Shown: positions 18,863 through 29,300 of the stretch, piece by piece | Position numbering within the stretch: position 1 is the first letter of the stretch | Layout: each line of letters starts with the position of its first letter | Assembly: GCA_003258735.1 (NCBI GenBank) | Contig: QHME01000015.1 | Location: forward strand, 1-50,697 | Direction of reading: 5' to 3' | DNA: 50,697 nt | From: Candidatus Melainabacteria bacterium | GTDB taxonomy: Bacteria; Cyanobacteriota; Vampirovibrionia; Gastranaerophilales; Gastranaerophilaceae | Made by a program: the position numbers and the translations under genes | The notes under the pieces: generated by a model | The model's database searches: none | What the model was told of the DNA's origin: nothing | What the model saw: only the letters and a program-made list of their open reading frames with translations

Positions 18863-19189
18863 TTACTTCAAACCTAAATCTTTCAAAAATCTTTCATTAT
18901 CTGAAAGACTAAATAAAGCATCTTCTGAAAAAGGATCAACAACACCTTCTTTACCAAAAAGTTCATCAACAATTTGATTGTGTGAAGTATTTTCGGGGTC
19001 AGAAAGAGCTAAACGCGTAAAATTATTGACGTCTGTTTTTCTTTCATACAAATTCAGGGCATGCCTTGATAAACTTTTCAAAAAAGAATTTTTTGTTTGA
19101 TCTTTCAAGGATTGAACAGGCGAACTCATTGGAAAGCAAGATGTTTCCATACGTTCGGACTTCAATTGTTTTGCTAACTTTTTAAACAT
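18863..19189 (-). CDS. Small hypothetical protein
   Basis: 108 residues from the ATG at 19189, chosen because AGGGAG lies 5 bases upstream; an in-frame ATG 33 bases earlier lacks such a site. It begins MFKKLAKQLKSERMETSCF, a basic amphipathic helix, then a soluble charged tail. No family was recognised. It lies behind clpC's promoter region and is divergent from serS. Confidence 0.55.
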   Translation of the reverse strand: MFKKLAKQLKSERMETSCFPMSSPVQSLKDQTKNSFLKSLSRHALNLYERKTDVNNFTRLALSDPENTSHNQIVDELFGKEGVVDPFSEDALFSLSDNERFLKDLGLK

Positions 19190-19337
19190 CACATCTCCCT
19201 GTTTGTTAATGATATTATACATTATTTTTTAATTATTGCAAATAAACATTACACCAAAGGGGAAATTGTAACTTGATTATAAAATGTATTTCTATTAGAA
19301 TTAATTTGCTAAATTAGTAAAAAGAAAAGAGGATAAA

Positions 19338-20603
19338 ATGCTTGATATTAAACTGATTAGAGAGAATCCTGAAAAGATTAACGAATTGTTAAAAAGAAGA
19401 AACCCTGAACTTTCTATTAACGAAGTTATCGCAATTGATGAAGAAAGAAGAAAAATTCAAACAAAAGCTGACGAATTAAGAGCTAAGAGAAAATCGGAAT
19501 CTCAAAAAATCGGTCTAATGAAGAAAAACGGTGAAAACACTGACGAAATTCAAGAAGATGTCAGAGTTTTAGGCGACGAAATCAAAGAACTAGAAGAAAA
19601 ACAAAATGCACTTGATTTCAAACAAAGAGATATCTTATTACATATTCCGAATATTCCTGATGAAACTACACCTATAGGTGCATCAGATGCAGATAATGTT
19701 GAAGTTTACAAATGGGGTGAACCTAGAAAATTTGATTTTGAATATAAGGCTCACTGGGATTTGTGCGAAGAAAAAAATCTTGTAGATTTTGAGCGTGGTG
19801 TTAAACTTTCTCAATCAAGATTTACCTTATACAGAGGAAAAGGCTCAAGACTTGAAAGAGCTATCATAAACTTCTTCCTAGATTATCATACAGAACAACA
19901 AGGCTACGAAGAAATTTTACCTCCATTTATGGCAAACTCTGCAACAATGACCGGTACAGGGCAACTTCCAAAATTTGCAGAAGACATGTATAAATGCGAA
20001 AACGAAGACCTTTATTTGATTCCGACAGCAGAAGTTCCTGTAACAAACATTTATTCAGGCGAAATTCTTTCAGAAGAAGATTTACCTAAATATATGACAG
20101 CTTACACTCCATGTTTCAGACGAGAAGCAGGTTCAGCAGGTAAAGACACAAGAGGTCTTATCAGAGTTCACCAATTTAACAAGGTTGAACTGGTAAAACT
20201 TTGTACACCGGAAACAAGTAAAGAAGAACATGAAAAACTAACAGAAGATGCTGAGAAAATGTTACAATTACTGGAACTTCCATATAGAAGAGAAGCTTTA
20301 TCTACTGGTGATATCGGATTTTCAGCCAACAAATGTTGGGATTTGGAAGTTTGGATGCCTTCTTACAATGCCTATAAAGAAATTTCAAGTTGCTCAAATT
20401 ATGGCGACTACCAAGCAAGACGTGCTAATATCAGATACAAAGAAAAAGCTACAGGCAAAACCAGATTTGTTCACACAATTAACGGTTCAGGTCTTGCTGT
20501 TGGCAGAACATTTGCAGCAATTGTTGAAAATTATCAACAGGCAGACGGTACAATTATTATTCCTGAAGTATTAAGAAAATACACAGGATTTGATAAGATA
20601 TAA
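19338..20603 (+). CDS. serS: Seryl-tRNA synthetase
   Basis: 421 residues, normal length. It charges tRNA-Ser. The N-terminal helical hairpin (~1-110) binds the long variable arm of the tRNA. The class II core follows: motif 2 at TPCFRREAGSAGKDTRGLIR and motif 3 at NGSGLAVGRTFAAIVENYQ. AGAGGA precedes the ATG. The gene stands alone, with a strong hairpin terminator. No T-box leader is visible. Confidence 0.97.
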   Translation: MLDIKLIRENPEKINELLKRRNPELSINEVIAIDEERRKIQTKADELRAKRKSESQKIGLMKKNGENTDEIQEDVRVLGDEIKELEEKQNALDFKQRDILLHIPNIPDETTPIGASDADNVEVYKWGEPRKFDFEYKAHWDLCEEKNLVDFERGVKLSQSRFTLYRGKGSRLERAIINFFLDYHTEQQGYEEILPPFMANSATMTGTGQLPKFAEDMYKCENEDLYLIPTAEVPVTNIYSGEILSEEDLPKYMTAYTPCFRREAGSAGKDTRGLIRVHQFNKVELVKLCTPETSKEEHEKLTEDAEKMLQLLELPYRREALSTGDIGFSANKCWDLEVWMPSYNAYKEISSCSNYGDYQARRANIRYKEKATGKTRFVHTINGSGLAVGRTFAAIVENYQQADGTIIIPEVLRKYTGFDKI

Positions 20604-20623
20604 GAGTAATATACAAGACAACT

Positions 20624-20661
20624 AAAAGGAATGCCACTGAATCTTCAGTGGCATTCCTTTT
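20624..20661. terminator. Bidirectional intrinsic terminator
   Basis: A perfect 17-bp stem, aaaaggaatgccactga / tcagtggcattcctttt, with loop atct, between serS and the convergent small gene. Confidence 0.88.
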
Positions 20662-20682
20662 AAATTTATAAAATAGATTTTT

Positions 20683-21072
20683 CTATCTCATATTTTTATG
20701 AGCTTCTAAGAATTTCAAACGCTCCACGACATTGTTTTCCATGCGTACAGCATCTTGACATAGAGATTTAATAAAATTAATCGGAGATTTAAAATTGTAG
20801 CGATACCAACCTTCTTCTCTTTCTATAGGAGGAAATCCGATAGGTTGCCTATCATGAGACACACGCGCAAATAATTTATCTGTACCTGCAGGATAATTAA
20901 AAACATCAATATCGGTATGTTTTAGACTTTTTTGACCTTCAATCAATGTTTCAAGCTCAACCTTTTCTTCCCTTGTCAATCTATTTAACAAAGAAGCTTT
21001 TACTTTGTCTGAATTAAATTTTAGTGCGCCAAAAGCTGTTTGTTGATTTGGACTCATACTATTTACTTGCAT
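20683..21072 (-). CDS. Small orphan protein, xAFG family (tandem paralog A)
   Basis: 129 residues. It starts MQVNSMSPNQQTAFG, with AAGGAG before the ATG. The body has a helical segment LLNRLTREEKVELETLIEGQ, a strand region and FKSPINFIKSLCQDA near the end. It aligns by eye with its upstream neighbour: MQVNS, then (K/N)RL...L..LI..Q, then F(K/R)SPI(N/H)FI(K/E)SLCQ. No known domain, no signal peptide. Gene duplication is the likely origin. Confidence 0.65.
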   Translation of the reverse strand: MQVNSMSPNQQTAFGALKFNSDKVKASLLNRLTREEKVELETLIEGQKSLKHTDIDVFNYPAGTDKLFARVSHDRQPIGFPPIEREEGWYRYNFKSPINFIKSLCQDAVRMENNVVERLKFLEAHKNMR

Positions 21073-21087
21073 TATTATCTCCTTAAA

Positions 21088-21486
21088 CTACTTGCTACTC
21101 AATGAATCAATAGCATTATTTAATTTCACCTCTGCATCAATTTTTGCTGACATTTTATCAGCTTTTTGACAAAGGGACTCTATAAAATGTATTGGACTTC
21201 TAAATACCCCTAAAAGACCTTCACTCGGTTGTTTCATTAGAACTTCGGTAGTTGAGATAGATTTTGGATAAATATTTGCACCCAACCTCGTTGATTCATG
21301 ACCACCTACGGTATATAGGAAAATATCAACATTCTTATTTCCTTCTTGTGAAGCAATTAATTCTTTCAACTTCGCAACATCTTTTCCTTTAAGACGTTTT
21401 TTCAAAGCCTCAGTAGCACCATCACCCATTTTAGTGAATGCCATTCCGAAACTTTGCTGTTGGTTATTTACACTATTTACCTGCAT
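21088..21486 (-). CDS. Small orphan protein, xSFG family (tandem paralog B)
   Basis: 132 residues from the ATG at 21486, which has AAAGGAG 6 bases upstream; the longer frame beginning at 21546 lacks one. It starts MQVNSVNNQQQSFGMAF. Shared blocks with the following gene are LKKRLKGKDVAKLKELIASQ and FRSPIHFIESLCQKA. The two genes are 15 bases apart and probably co-transcribed. Function unknown. Confidence 0.65.
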   Translation of the reverse strand: MQVNSVNNQQQSFGMAFTKMGDGATEALKKRLKGKDVAKLKELIASQEGNKNVDIFLYTVGGHESTRLGANIYPKSISTTEVLMKQPSEGLLGVFRSPIHFIESLCQKADKMSAKIDAEVKLNNAIDSLSSK

Positions 21487-21604
21487 GATAATCTCCTTTT
21501 GATTGTTATGCAGTATTATAAATCCATCAAGATAAAATTTTGCCAAATATTAAAAGAATATTTAAAATAACTTTACAAATTCGCTTTTAATATATACAGC
21601 AATA

Positions 21605-21613
21605 TGTTATAAT
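21605..21613 (+). promoter_or_regulatory. Extended -10 of the helicase gene
   Basis: TGTTATAAT is an ideal extended -10. No clear -35 lies at 16-18 bases, which is tolerated with this type of element. Confidence 0.55.
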
Positions 21614-21644
21614 ATATATAGAATAGCTTTATAAAGGACAAAAA

Positions 21645-23933
21645 ATGAGTGAATTTCCGTTTGAGTTGGATGATTTTCAAAAAGAGGCATGTGAAGTTAT
21701 AGATAACGGAGAAAGCGTTGTTGTTTGCGCTCCAACTGGCGCAGGTAAAACAGTAATAGCACAACACGCAATACATAGAGCACTTGAACAAGGGTGCCGA
21801 ATATTTTATACTACCCCTTTAAAGGCTCTTTCTAACCAAAAATTCTACGATTTTGGAGAGAAATACGGATATGATAAAGTCGGATTATTAACAGGCGACA
21901 CCTCAATCAACCGAGGAGCACAAGTTGTTATTATGACGACAGAAGTCTTCCGAAATATGCTTTACGGCACAAATTTTGGTGCGGTTGCCGACAACTTAAA
22001 AGATGTTCGTTATGTTGTTCTGGATGAAGTTCACTATATGAATGACGAACAACGCGGAACAGTTTGGGAAGAAAGTATTATTTATTGTCCAACAAACATC
22101 CAAATTATTGCACTATCTGCAACCGTTGCAAATTGCGATGAATTAACAAACTGGATAAACACTGTTCACTCAAGAACCAAACTTGTTAATACAGATTTTA
22201 GACCAGTTCCTTTAAGATTTTACTATTTTGACAGCTCACAGCCGTTTAAGTTGGTACCGCTTTTAACTCCTGAAGGTAAACTAAATAAAAAAATCAGACC
22301 TGAAAGACCTCAATGGGCGAAAGGCAAAGATAAACGAAAAAAAACTTACGTTAAACAAATTATCCAAAATTTGGCAGATGCAAATATGCTTCCGGCAATA
22401 TATTTCACATTTTCTCGTAAGAAATGTGATGAACAAATGGAAAAATGTGCAGGTTTAGGCTTAAATACTAAAGCCGAACAGGAAGAAATAAAAGCTTTTA
22501 TCGACGAATTTATCGCAGAAAACCCACACTTATATGGCAACAAGCACATTGAATACCTCATTCAGGGAGTTGCATCTCACCATGCGGGTCTGCTTCCGGC
22601 TTGGAAAAATTTAGTAGAAAAGCTATTTCAAAAAGGCTTAATTAAAGTTGTTTTTGCAACAGAAACCCTTGCTGCAGGTATAAATATGCCTGCACGTTCA
22701 ACCGTAATAAGTGCGACAAGCAAACGAACAGACTCAGGTCACAGAATGCTTACAGCAAACGAATTTTTACAAATGTCAGGTCGAGCAGGCAGACGAGGTA
22801 TGGATGAAGTTGGCTATGTAACAATAGTTGGCACATCTTTCCAAACCCCGGAAGAAGTAGCAGAACTGGTACTAAGTGGTTCAAACCCTTTAGAGAGCAG
22901 ATTTTCACCAAGTTATTCAATGGTACTAAATTTGTTGCAAAGATTCACCCTAGAAGAATCAAAAGAACTAATTTTGAAAAGTTTTGGCTACTATTCATCT
23001 GACTTTAGATTAAAACCGATACTTGCTCAAATTGAACAATTTGACAACGAAATAAATGAACGAAACTTTGTTTGCCCATCACATCTTTCCGATGACAAGC
23101 TTTTAGAATACGACAAACTAAGATTTTTATACGTTCAAAACAGACAAACTTACAAGAAGATTTTAAGACAAGAAAAACAAAAACACAGACCTTTGTCACC
23201 AGAAGTTATTGAGTTTGGAGAAAGAAACAAAGCCGATTTACATAAACTACAAAGTTTTGCATGTGATTTGTGTAAACATTACAAAAAACATTCTAAAAAT
23301 ATTGAAGTAATTAAAAGAATTGAAAGCAAAAAGAAAAAACTTCAAAAAGAAATCGAAAAACAGAAAGATATCTATTGGAACAAGTTTTTAGCTCATCGTG
23401 CAGTTTTACAAGATTATGGATATTTGCAAAATGATTATCCGACAGAAAAAGGCAAAACAACGTCTCAAATTAGAGCTGAAAACGAACTGTTCCTAGCAGA
23501 AATTATATTTTCAGGTGTATTAGAAAACTTGACACCATCGCAACTTGCAGGTGTAATTTGTGCCATTACGACAGAAGAATTGAGAATTGAAATACCTTAT
23601 GTTCCGTTCTCTGAACCTGTCAGAAAAACTTTAAACAAAATAAGAAATATTAAGAAAAAACTGGCAAAAGCTCAAGCAAATTACGACATTGACTCTCCAC
23701 TAAACATCAATCCTTACTTTAGTTCAATGATAGAACTTTGGGTTGAAGGAGCAGAATGGGAGACTGTGACTGAGCAAATTGACATCGGAGAAGGTGATAT
23801 TGTCAGAGCATTCAAACGCGTTGTTGATGTATTAAGACAGCTTACAGTTATTGACAATGTATCGGAATCAATTGTATTTACGGCAAGAGAAGCTATTGAC
23901 AAAATTCAAAGAGCACCTGTTGATGTAGATTAA
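21645..23933 (+). CDS. Ski2/Mtr4-like DEVH-box RNA helicase
   Basis: 762 residues of superfamily 2. Motif I APTGAGKT (~30-37), motif Ia TTPLKALSNQK, motif II DEVH, motif III SATV, motif V ATETLAAGINMPAR, motif VI QMSGRAGRRG. A charged helical arm (~470-600) precedes a DSHCT-like C-terminal domain (EIIFSGVLENLTPSQLAGVI onward). Ski2/Mtr4 relatives unwind RNA for exonucleases; bacterial members are best known in cyanobacteria and actinobacteria. AAAGGA precedes the ATG. Substrate and nuclease partner are unknown. Confidence 0.9.
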   Translation: MSEFPFELDDFQKEACEVIDNGESVVVCAPTGAGKTVIAQHAIHRALEQGCRIFYTTPLKALSNQKFYDFGEKYGYDKVGLLTGDTSINRGAQVVIMTTEVFRNMLYGTNFGAVADNLKDVRYVVLDEVHYMNDEQRGTVWEESIIYCPTNIQIIALSATVANCDELTNWINTVHSRTKLVNTDFRPVPLRFYYFDSSQPFKLVPLLTPEGKLNKKIRPERPQWAKGKDKRKKTYVKQIIQNLADANMLPAIYFTFSRKKCDEQMEKCAGLGLNTKAEQEEIKAFIDEFIAENPHLYGNKHIEYLIQGVASHHAGLLPAWKNLVEKLFQKGLIKVVFATETLAAGINMPARSTVISATSKRTDSGHRMLTANEFLQMSGRAGRRGMDEVGYVTIVGTSFQTPEEVAELVLSGSNPLESRFSPSYSMVLNLLQRFTLEESKELILKSFGYYSSDFRLKPILAQIEQFDNEINERNFVCPSHLSDDKLLEYDKLRFLYVQNRQTYKKILRQEKQKHRPLSPEVIEFGERNKADLHKLQSFACDLCKHYKKHSKNIEVIKRIESKKKKLQKEIEKQKDIYWNKFLAHRAVLQDYGYLQNDYPTEKGKTTSQIRAENELFLAEIIFSGVLENLTPSQLAGVICAITTEELRIEIPYVPFSEPVRKTLNKIRNIKKKLAKAQANYDIDSPLNINPYFSSMIELWVEGAEWETVTEQIDIGEGDIVRAFKRVVDVLRQLTVIDNVSESIVFTAREAIDKIQRAPVDVD

Positions 23934-24033
23934 TATTAACCTTCTTTAACATAAATTTGACATCATAATATTTTTGCAATTTAATAAGTGTGAAATATAC
24001 ATTTATTATTTTAAAACTTTAGAGGATTATATT

Positions 24034-24420
24034 ATGATGATAAGTAGAATTAGCGGAAACACTCCGCATGTTATGAATGATTGTTGTAAACCACAAACCA
24101 AAAGCGTAACAACAGATACAATTACATTTAAAGGTAAAAATTTGACTCAACTTGCTGACGATATTTTTATGAACTTTAATAAACAAAAAAGAATAAACGG
24201 ACTTGGCGAAATTTTAGGAAAGACCGGTAGAACAAATTTCAGATTAAAAGAAACATTGTTTGGTAAAAAAGCAGAATTAGACATCGTTAGAGGGGATGAG
24301 TTTGCAATTTTCGAAATTACAAGAAACCCTAACGCTACAGCAAAAATAGAAGAACGAAATGACGGAAGTTCCAAAAAACTTGTTCAACTCGTACAACGAT
24401 TTGTTAAAGGTTTAAAGTAA
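24034..24420 (+). CDS. Small orphan protein with ITFKG motif
   Basis: 128 residues from the ATG at 24034, which follows AGAGGA; a longer frame from 23974 has no such site. It begins MMISRISG, and TITFKGKN occurs at 29-36, matching the N-terminal tag of other proteins here. The rest is basic and soluble, with an RFVKGLK tail. No domain recognised. Terminator hairpin follows. Confidence 0.6.
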   Translation: MMISRISGNTPHVMNDCCKPQTKSVTTDTITFKGKNLTQLADDIFMNFNKQKRINGLGEILGKTGRTNFRLKETLFGKKAELDIVRGDEFAIFEITRNPNATAKIEERNDGSSKKLVQLVQRFVKGLK

Positions 24421-24452
24421 GAATATATAATATTATCATTATGAATGGATTA

Positions 24453-24481
24453 AAAATCTAGTTGCATAGCAACTAGATTTT
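24453..24481 (+). terminator. Intrinsic terminator
   Basis: A 13-bp stem, aaaatctagttgc / gcaactagatttt, with a 3-base loop. Weak T tract. Confidence 0.65.
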
Positions 24482-24578
24482 ATCCTATTCGTAATATACC
24501 AATCAGGTCTTAATTCCATCAAAAATTAGTGTATCTTTACCACTATTTAGAATTGTAAAACCCTTGCTATCAAAAGCA

Positions 24579-24607
24579 TTGAAACATTTGTAAAAATATG
24601 TTACAAT
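24579..24607 (+). promoter_or_regulatory. Promoter of the phosphodiester glycosidase gene
   Basis: TTGAAA (24579-24584), 17-base spacer, extended -10 TGtTACAAT (24599-24607). The predicted start near 24614 places the RNA end at a hairpin (GGAACAC 24615-24621 with GTGTTATTCC 24650-24659, enclosing CTCAT/ATGAG), leaving a leader of about 100 bases. Confidence 0.6.
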
Positions 24608-24716
24608 AATAGTAGGAACACCCTATTTGCCCTCATAGGTCTCTGATGAGTGTTATTCCCCACCCCACTCTAAAAACAAAAAGGTATCCGATTACTACCA
24701 AAAATCAGGTGATACT

Positions 24717-25979
24717 ATGGATACACTTATTGAAAGAAAACAATTTATCATTCCGGTAAGGACTTGCGAATATCTATTGACGATTTCGCTTTTTGCAACT
24801 TTAGTTCTTACACACACAATATTTCAACCTCCAATTTTGGCTAATGATTTGCTCGCAAATAATACAGTAACCGTACCTACATTGAAAGAAGTTACAACTC
24901 AAATTAAAGAAAACTTAAACCCTGAAATTAAGAAAGAAAAATTCAATTCTCGAATAGCCGCAAAATACAAATATGCTAATGTATCCAATATTTCTGACGG
25001 AATAAAGCACATCAGAATGACAAAATACTACCAAGGTAAACCTGTCAGAATAAATATCGTAGAAATAAATCGCGAAGTGGCAACAGATTTTGAAGTTAAG
25101 CCTGCAATAGCATCTTCAACTTTACCAAACAAAAGAACAGTTCGAACAATTGCTCAAAACACCAATTCAATTGCAGCAATCAATGGTGGATTTTTCAAAC
25201 CGCAAACAGGTGTTCCTTTAGGAACATTGATGATTAATCAAAAAATCTACACCGGACCGATTTATGATAGAGTAGCACTTGGAATATTTGATAACGGATA
25301 TGATACAGGTAGAGTTCAACTAAACGCACACATAACAGGCAACGGCCAAAACATAAAAATAGATAATATAAATCAGCCAAGAATGTTATCCTCATATATT
25401 TTAGCTTATACAAGGGATTGGGGGAAATATGCTCCTGCTTCACCTCAGTATGGTGTTCAACTTCAAATTGTTGGAAATAAAATTACGGCTGCTTCCGCTA
25501 ATCCCCTTTCCATTCCTGAAAACGGCTATGTCTTAGTTGGTCCGAAAGCTAAATTAGGAAAACTTTTTGGAGCTCAATATGTTGATATAAAAATCAATAC
25601 AAACCCAAAATGGGAAAATGTTAAACACATCATTAGCGGAGGCCCTTACCTTGTTAGAAACGGCGAAGTTTACATCGACATGACAGCCCAAAAATTAGGT
25701 TCTATTGGTGGACGGAACCCAAGAACAGCTATCGGTTACACAAAAGATAATGATTTAATCTTAATAACGGCTGACGGCAGAGAAGGAAGTTCTATCGGAC
25801 TCACCTTGACCGAACTTGCGAACCTGCTAAAAGGTCTTGGGTGTGTAAACGCTATCAATCTTGATGGCGGAGGGTCAACCGTAATGTATGTAAAAGGACA
25901 AATCGTAAATCGTCCGCACCAACCTGGAGGTATCGCGTTATCAAATGCTTTGGTCATTTCTAAAAAATCTGCAAACTAG
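24717..25979 (+). CDS. Exported phosphodiester glycosidase (NAGPA-like, DUF2233)
   Basis: 420 residues. A hydrophobic helix at ~17-37 makes it a signal-anchored or secreted protein. The catalytic domain (~110-415) has AAINGGFFKPQTGVPLG, HIISGGPYLVRNGEVYID, GGRNPRTAIGYTKDN, ITADGREG and INLDGGGSTVMYVKG, all typical of the NAGPA / DUF2233 family, which cleaves phosphodiester-linked sugars and occurs in envelope polysaccharide turnover. A basic linker lies between. The start follows a long structured leader and only a weak site (CAGGTG). Confidence 0.88.
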   Translation: MDTLIERKQFIIPVRTCEYLLTISLFATLVLTHTIFQPPILANDLLANNTVTVPTLKEVTTQIKENLNPEIKKEKFNSRIAAKYKYANVSNISDGIKHIRMTKYYQGKPVRINIVEINREVATDFEVKPAIASSTLPNKRTVRTIAQNTNSIAAINGGFFKPQTGVPLGTLMINQKIYTGPIYDRVALGIFDNGYDTGRVQLNAHITGNGQNIKIDNINQPRMLSSYILAYTRDWGKYAPASPQYGVQLQIVGNKITAASANPLSIPENGYVLVGPKAKLGKLFGAQYVDIKINTNPKWENVKHIISGGPYLVRNGEVYIDMTAQKLGSIGGRNPRTAIGYTKDNDLILITADGREGSSIGLTLTELANLLKGLGCVNAINLDGGGSTVMYVKGQIVNRPHQPGGIALSNALVISKKSAN

Positions 25980-25989
25980 AATTCTAAAA

Positions 25990-26196
25990 AACTTTGCTCT
26001 TTTAGGCGAGAGCTTGACACTTATTGCGTAAATAGCATTTGCTGAATTAATTGATATGAGTGTAAGTTATGTCAGCAAGGTTGAACAGGGCTTGACCTCA
26101 CCTACTGCAATTGCGCTTTTTAAAATGTCATATATACTAAAAACTCCCATGGAAGAATTTTTCAAAGGGATTGATTACGAAAAATTATCATCTTGA
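25990..26196 (+). pseudogene. Remnant of an XRE-family regulator
   Basis: Frame 1 reads ...LLGESLTLIA, a TAA stop at 26029-26031, then IAFAELIDMSVSYVSKVEQG and on to EEFFKGIDYEKLSS and a TGA at 26194. The second part is a clear Cro/C1-type HTH (helix 2, turn, recognition helix), but the first helix is interrupted by the stop. The only in-frame ATG (26056) would give 46 residues starting inside the HTH, without a Shine-Dalgarno. Confidence 0.65.
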
Positions 26197-26309
26197 AATT
26201 GGTAAAAACCGTTTTGCAAATATAAATGACCTATGCGATTATTAAAAAATTCTGAAAACCTCGAGTAGAATTAGAATGTAAAAAACAATTGTAAATATTA
26301 CTACACAAG

Positions 26310-26339
26310 TTTGACATGCTCTTTCTGGATTTGAGATAA
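26310..26339 (+). promoter_or_regulatory. Promoter of the smc operon
   Basis: TTGACA (26310-26315), 18-base spacer, GATAAT (26334-26339). Transcription would start near 26346, 23 bases before the smc ATG. Confidence 0.7.
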
Positions 26340-26368
26340 TATGGAAAAGAGTATACTTGGGTAGAATT

Positions 26369-29300
26369 ATGTACATAAAACAACTGGAAATAGATAATTT
26401 TAAATCATTTGCCAACAAATCAGAAATCCCCCTTCTGAAAGGCTTTACTACTGTTTCAGGACCTAACGGTTCCGGCAAGAGCAACATTATTGATAGTGTT
26501 ATGTTTGCTTTAGGGCTAAGAACCGGTAGTGCTTTACGTATTGAAAATCTGTCAGATTTTATCACGACCTTCAATAACAAAAATGAAGCTATGGTTAAAG
26601 TTGTATTTGGGGATGTTGACGGAGACAAAGAATTAACAGTTGGAAGACGTATCAAAAAGACTAACCAAGGATTTGCAAGTACATACTACCTTAATGACAA
26701 AATCGACACTTTGACAAACATCCGCTCAATTTTGGAAAAATACAACATTACACCAAACAGCTACAACGTAATGATGCAAGGAGACGTTAACAGTATCGTA
26801 ATGTGTTCTTCAAAAGTTCGTCGTGGAATTATTGACGAAATCGCAGGCGTTGCGGATTTTGACAGAAGGATAGATCAGGCAACAAACGAACTTAAAACGG
26901 TAGAACAAAGGGTTGAGGCAGCTTCACTGATTTTATCGGAAGTTGAAAAGACATTAGAGCAATTAAAATCAGAAAGAGAAGTTGCTCTGAAATACAAAAA
27001 ATTGCAAGAAGAAAAATCCGGCTTGGAATCACAAGTCAGCACTGTAAAATTCTTCGATTTGAAAAAAAATCTTGAGTTAGCTCATGAAAATATTCTCCAA
27101 TCTAATAAAAAACTAAAAGAAACACAGGCTAATAAAAAAGATTTGGATGAAAAAATCAAGCTTATAAATGAAAAATATGAAGAACTTGATAAAAAGTTAA
27201 AAGAACAAGGGGAAGACGAGAGAAACAAACTAAAAGATTCTCAAAGCGACTTATCTGCAAGAATTCAGACTAAGAAAAACGCAATTGACTATTCTGATAC
27301 CCAAATTCAAAAAGGATTACAGTCCATCGAAAACGCTAAAAACGGTATCGCATCGTACAAAAAGAAAATTGAAGATGAACATTTGAATATCAAACTTGCA
27401 CATGACAAAATTGGAATTATTGAAACTCAATTAAAAGAAAAAAAAGAAGAACTTGCTAAAAAACTTGCAGACATTTCAGGTTTGAGTTCAACTGCCGATA
27501 AGTATATCCAAGAAAGAAATGACGTTTCTCGAAATCTTGATACTTTAAAAGACAAAGATAACGAACTATTAAAAGAATCTTTGCCGAAAGAAAATGATTT
27601 AAAAAATCTAAAAAAAGAAATTGAAGACGCAAAAGCCTTCATTGCACAAGCAGAAAACGCAAAGGCAAATTTTGGAGACGACAAATCATTAAAGGAACTT
27701 CAAGTTAGCGACTTAAAAAAAGAAATGGATGAATTGAAAGAAATTCAAACAAAAACAATGCAGCAACTTGATGATGCTAAAACAGCAATTGATGACTACG
27801 ACCATGATGTAAGAGCTGCATATAGAAAATTTTCTGATATGGAGGCTCAACGTAGAGCAATGTCTTCATCAGGGTCAAGTATTCCAATTACAACGGTTAT
27901 GAATGCCCACCTTGAGGGGGTTCACGCACCACTTATGCAGTTAGGTTCTGTCGATGAAGAATATTCACTTGCTCTTGATATCGCATTTGGTGGAAGATTG
28001 GCACACATTGTTGTTGATGATACTCATGCCGCTTATGTTGCTATGGAATTATTAAATTCTTCTCGTGCAGGTCGTGCAACATTTATTCCGTTAAACAAAG
28101 TAAAAAAAGCTCCGACAAAATTACAATTACCAAAAAATCACGGAGTTATTGATTTTGCAATTAACCTTGTTGATTTTGACGATATTTACCTTGATGCGTT
28201 TTTCTATGCGGTTGGAGACACTTTGATTGTCGAAGATGCTGAAGCTGCAGAACAATTAATGGGAAAATACCGTATGGTTACACTTGATGGCAAATTGTAC
28301 GAAAAATCTTCTGCCATCACAGGTGGTTATGTAAAAAAATCAATTTTCGGATTCGGTCAAAATGACGACAAAGAACTTGAAAACGCAAAAGCAAAACTTG
28401 ATGAACTTCAACGCAAATATGATGAAGCTGTAGCCAATAAAAAGATGCTAGAAGAAAAACTTGACAAAATCAGAGTTACATATTCGTCATCTTCTACTGA
28501 ATATTCAAAGGCAAAAATTGAACTTTCTAATATGACAGCTCAATTTGAAAACAGCCAAAACCTATTGGAAGCTAAGAAAACTTTTGTCAACGAAAATGAA
28601 CCTAAAATCGAAAAATTAAATTCAGAACTTGATAAAATTGAAGCAAAAAGAGTAGACCTGTCTGAGAAAATTCAACAAGCGCAAGACAAATTATCCGAAC
28701 TTGACAGTTTACTAAATGACAAAGACTTAAAGGATTTGAAAGAAAAAACTCAAGGAATTGAGGATGAAATCAGACACCTCAATAACAACTTGATGAATGT
28801 CAACAACGAGATTAACGGTTATAACAACACAATCAAATTCAATGAACAGCTTATCATTTCAAAAGAAGAAGATATTAAAAATACAACAAGAAATAACGAA
28901 TCTTTAGAAAAAGATAAGGAAACTTATAAAGCTGAAATCATCCAATTAGAGGAACAATTAACCACCCTATCTGATAAAATTGCGGTAATTGATGCAAAAA
29001 TCGGAGAACTTGTGAAAGAAAAAGAAGAAATACATAAGAGTTTGGTTGATTTGCAAACAAACAGTGCTGTTAAGTCTTCTGAAATTGATAGAATAAATGA
29101 GCAAATTGAATCTTTCAAAACAAGGAGAAAAGAACTTGAGCCTCAATTGAAAGAAGCATCTGAAATTCTTGAAAATTCAGGAGTCGAGATAGCAAAACTT
29201 GAACCTGTTCAAATTTCTATAGATGAACTTAATACAAAAATTCAACGTTTAGACAAACGAATGCAAGAACTTGGGGATGTAAATATGCGTGCAATCGTTT

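Noticed and set aside
19230..19337. T-box leader before serS
   Set aside because: The stretch is too short and lacks the conserved T-box sequence and specifier stem.
24642..24650. ctgatgag core resembling a hammerhead ribozyme
   Set aside because: The second conserved core (GAAA) and the flanking stems are missing.
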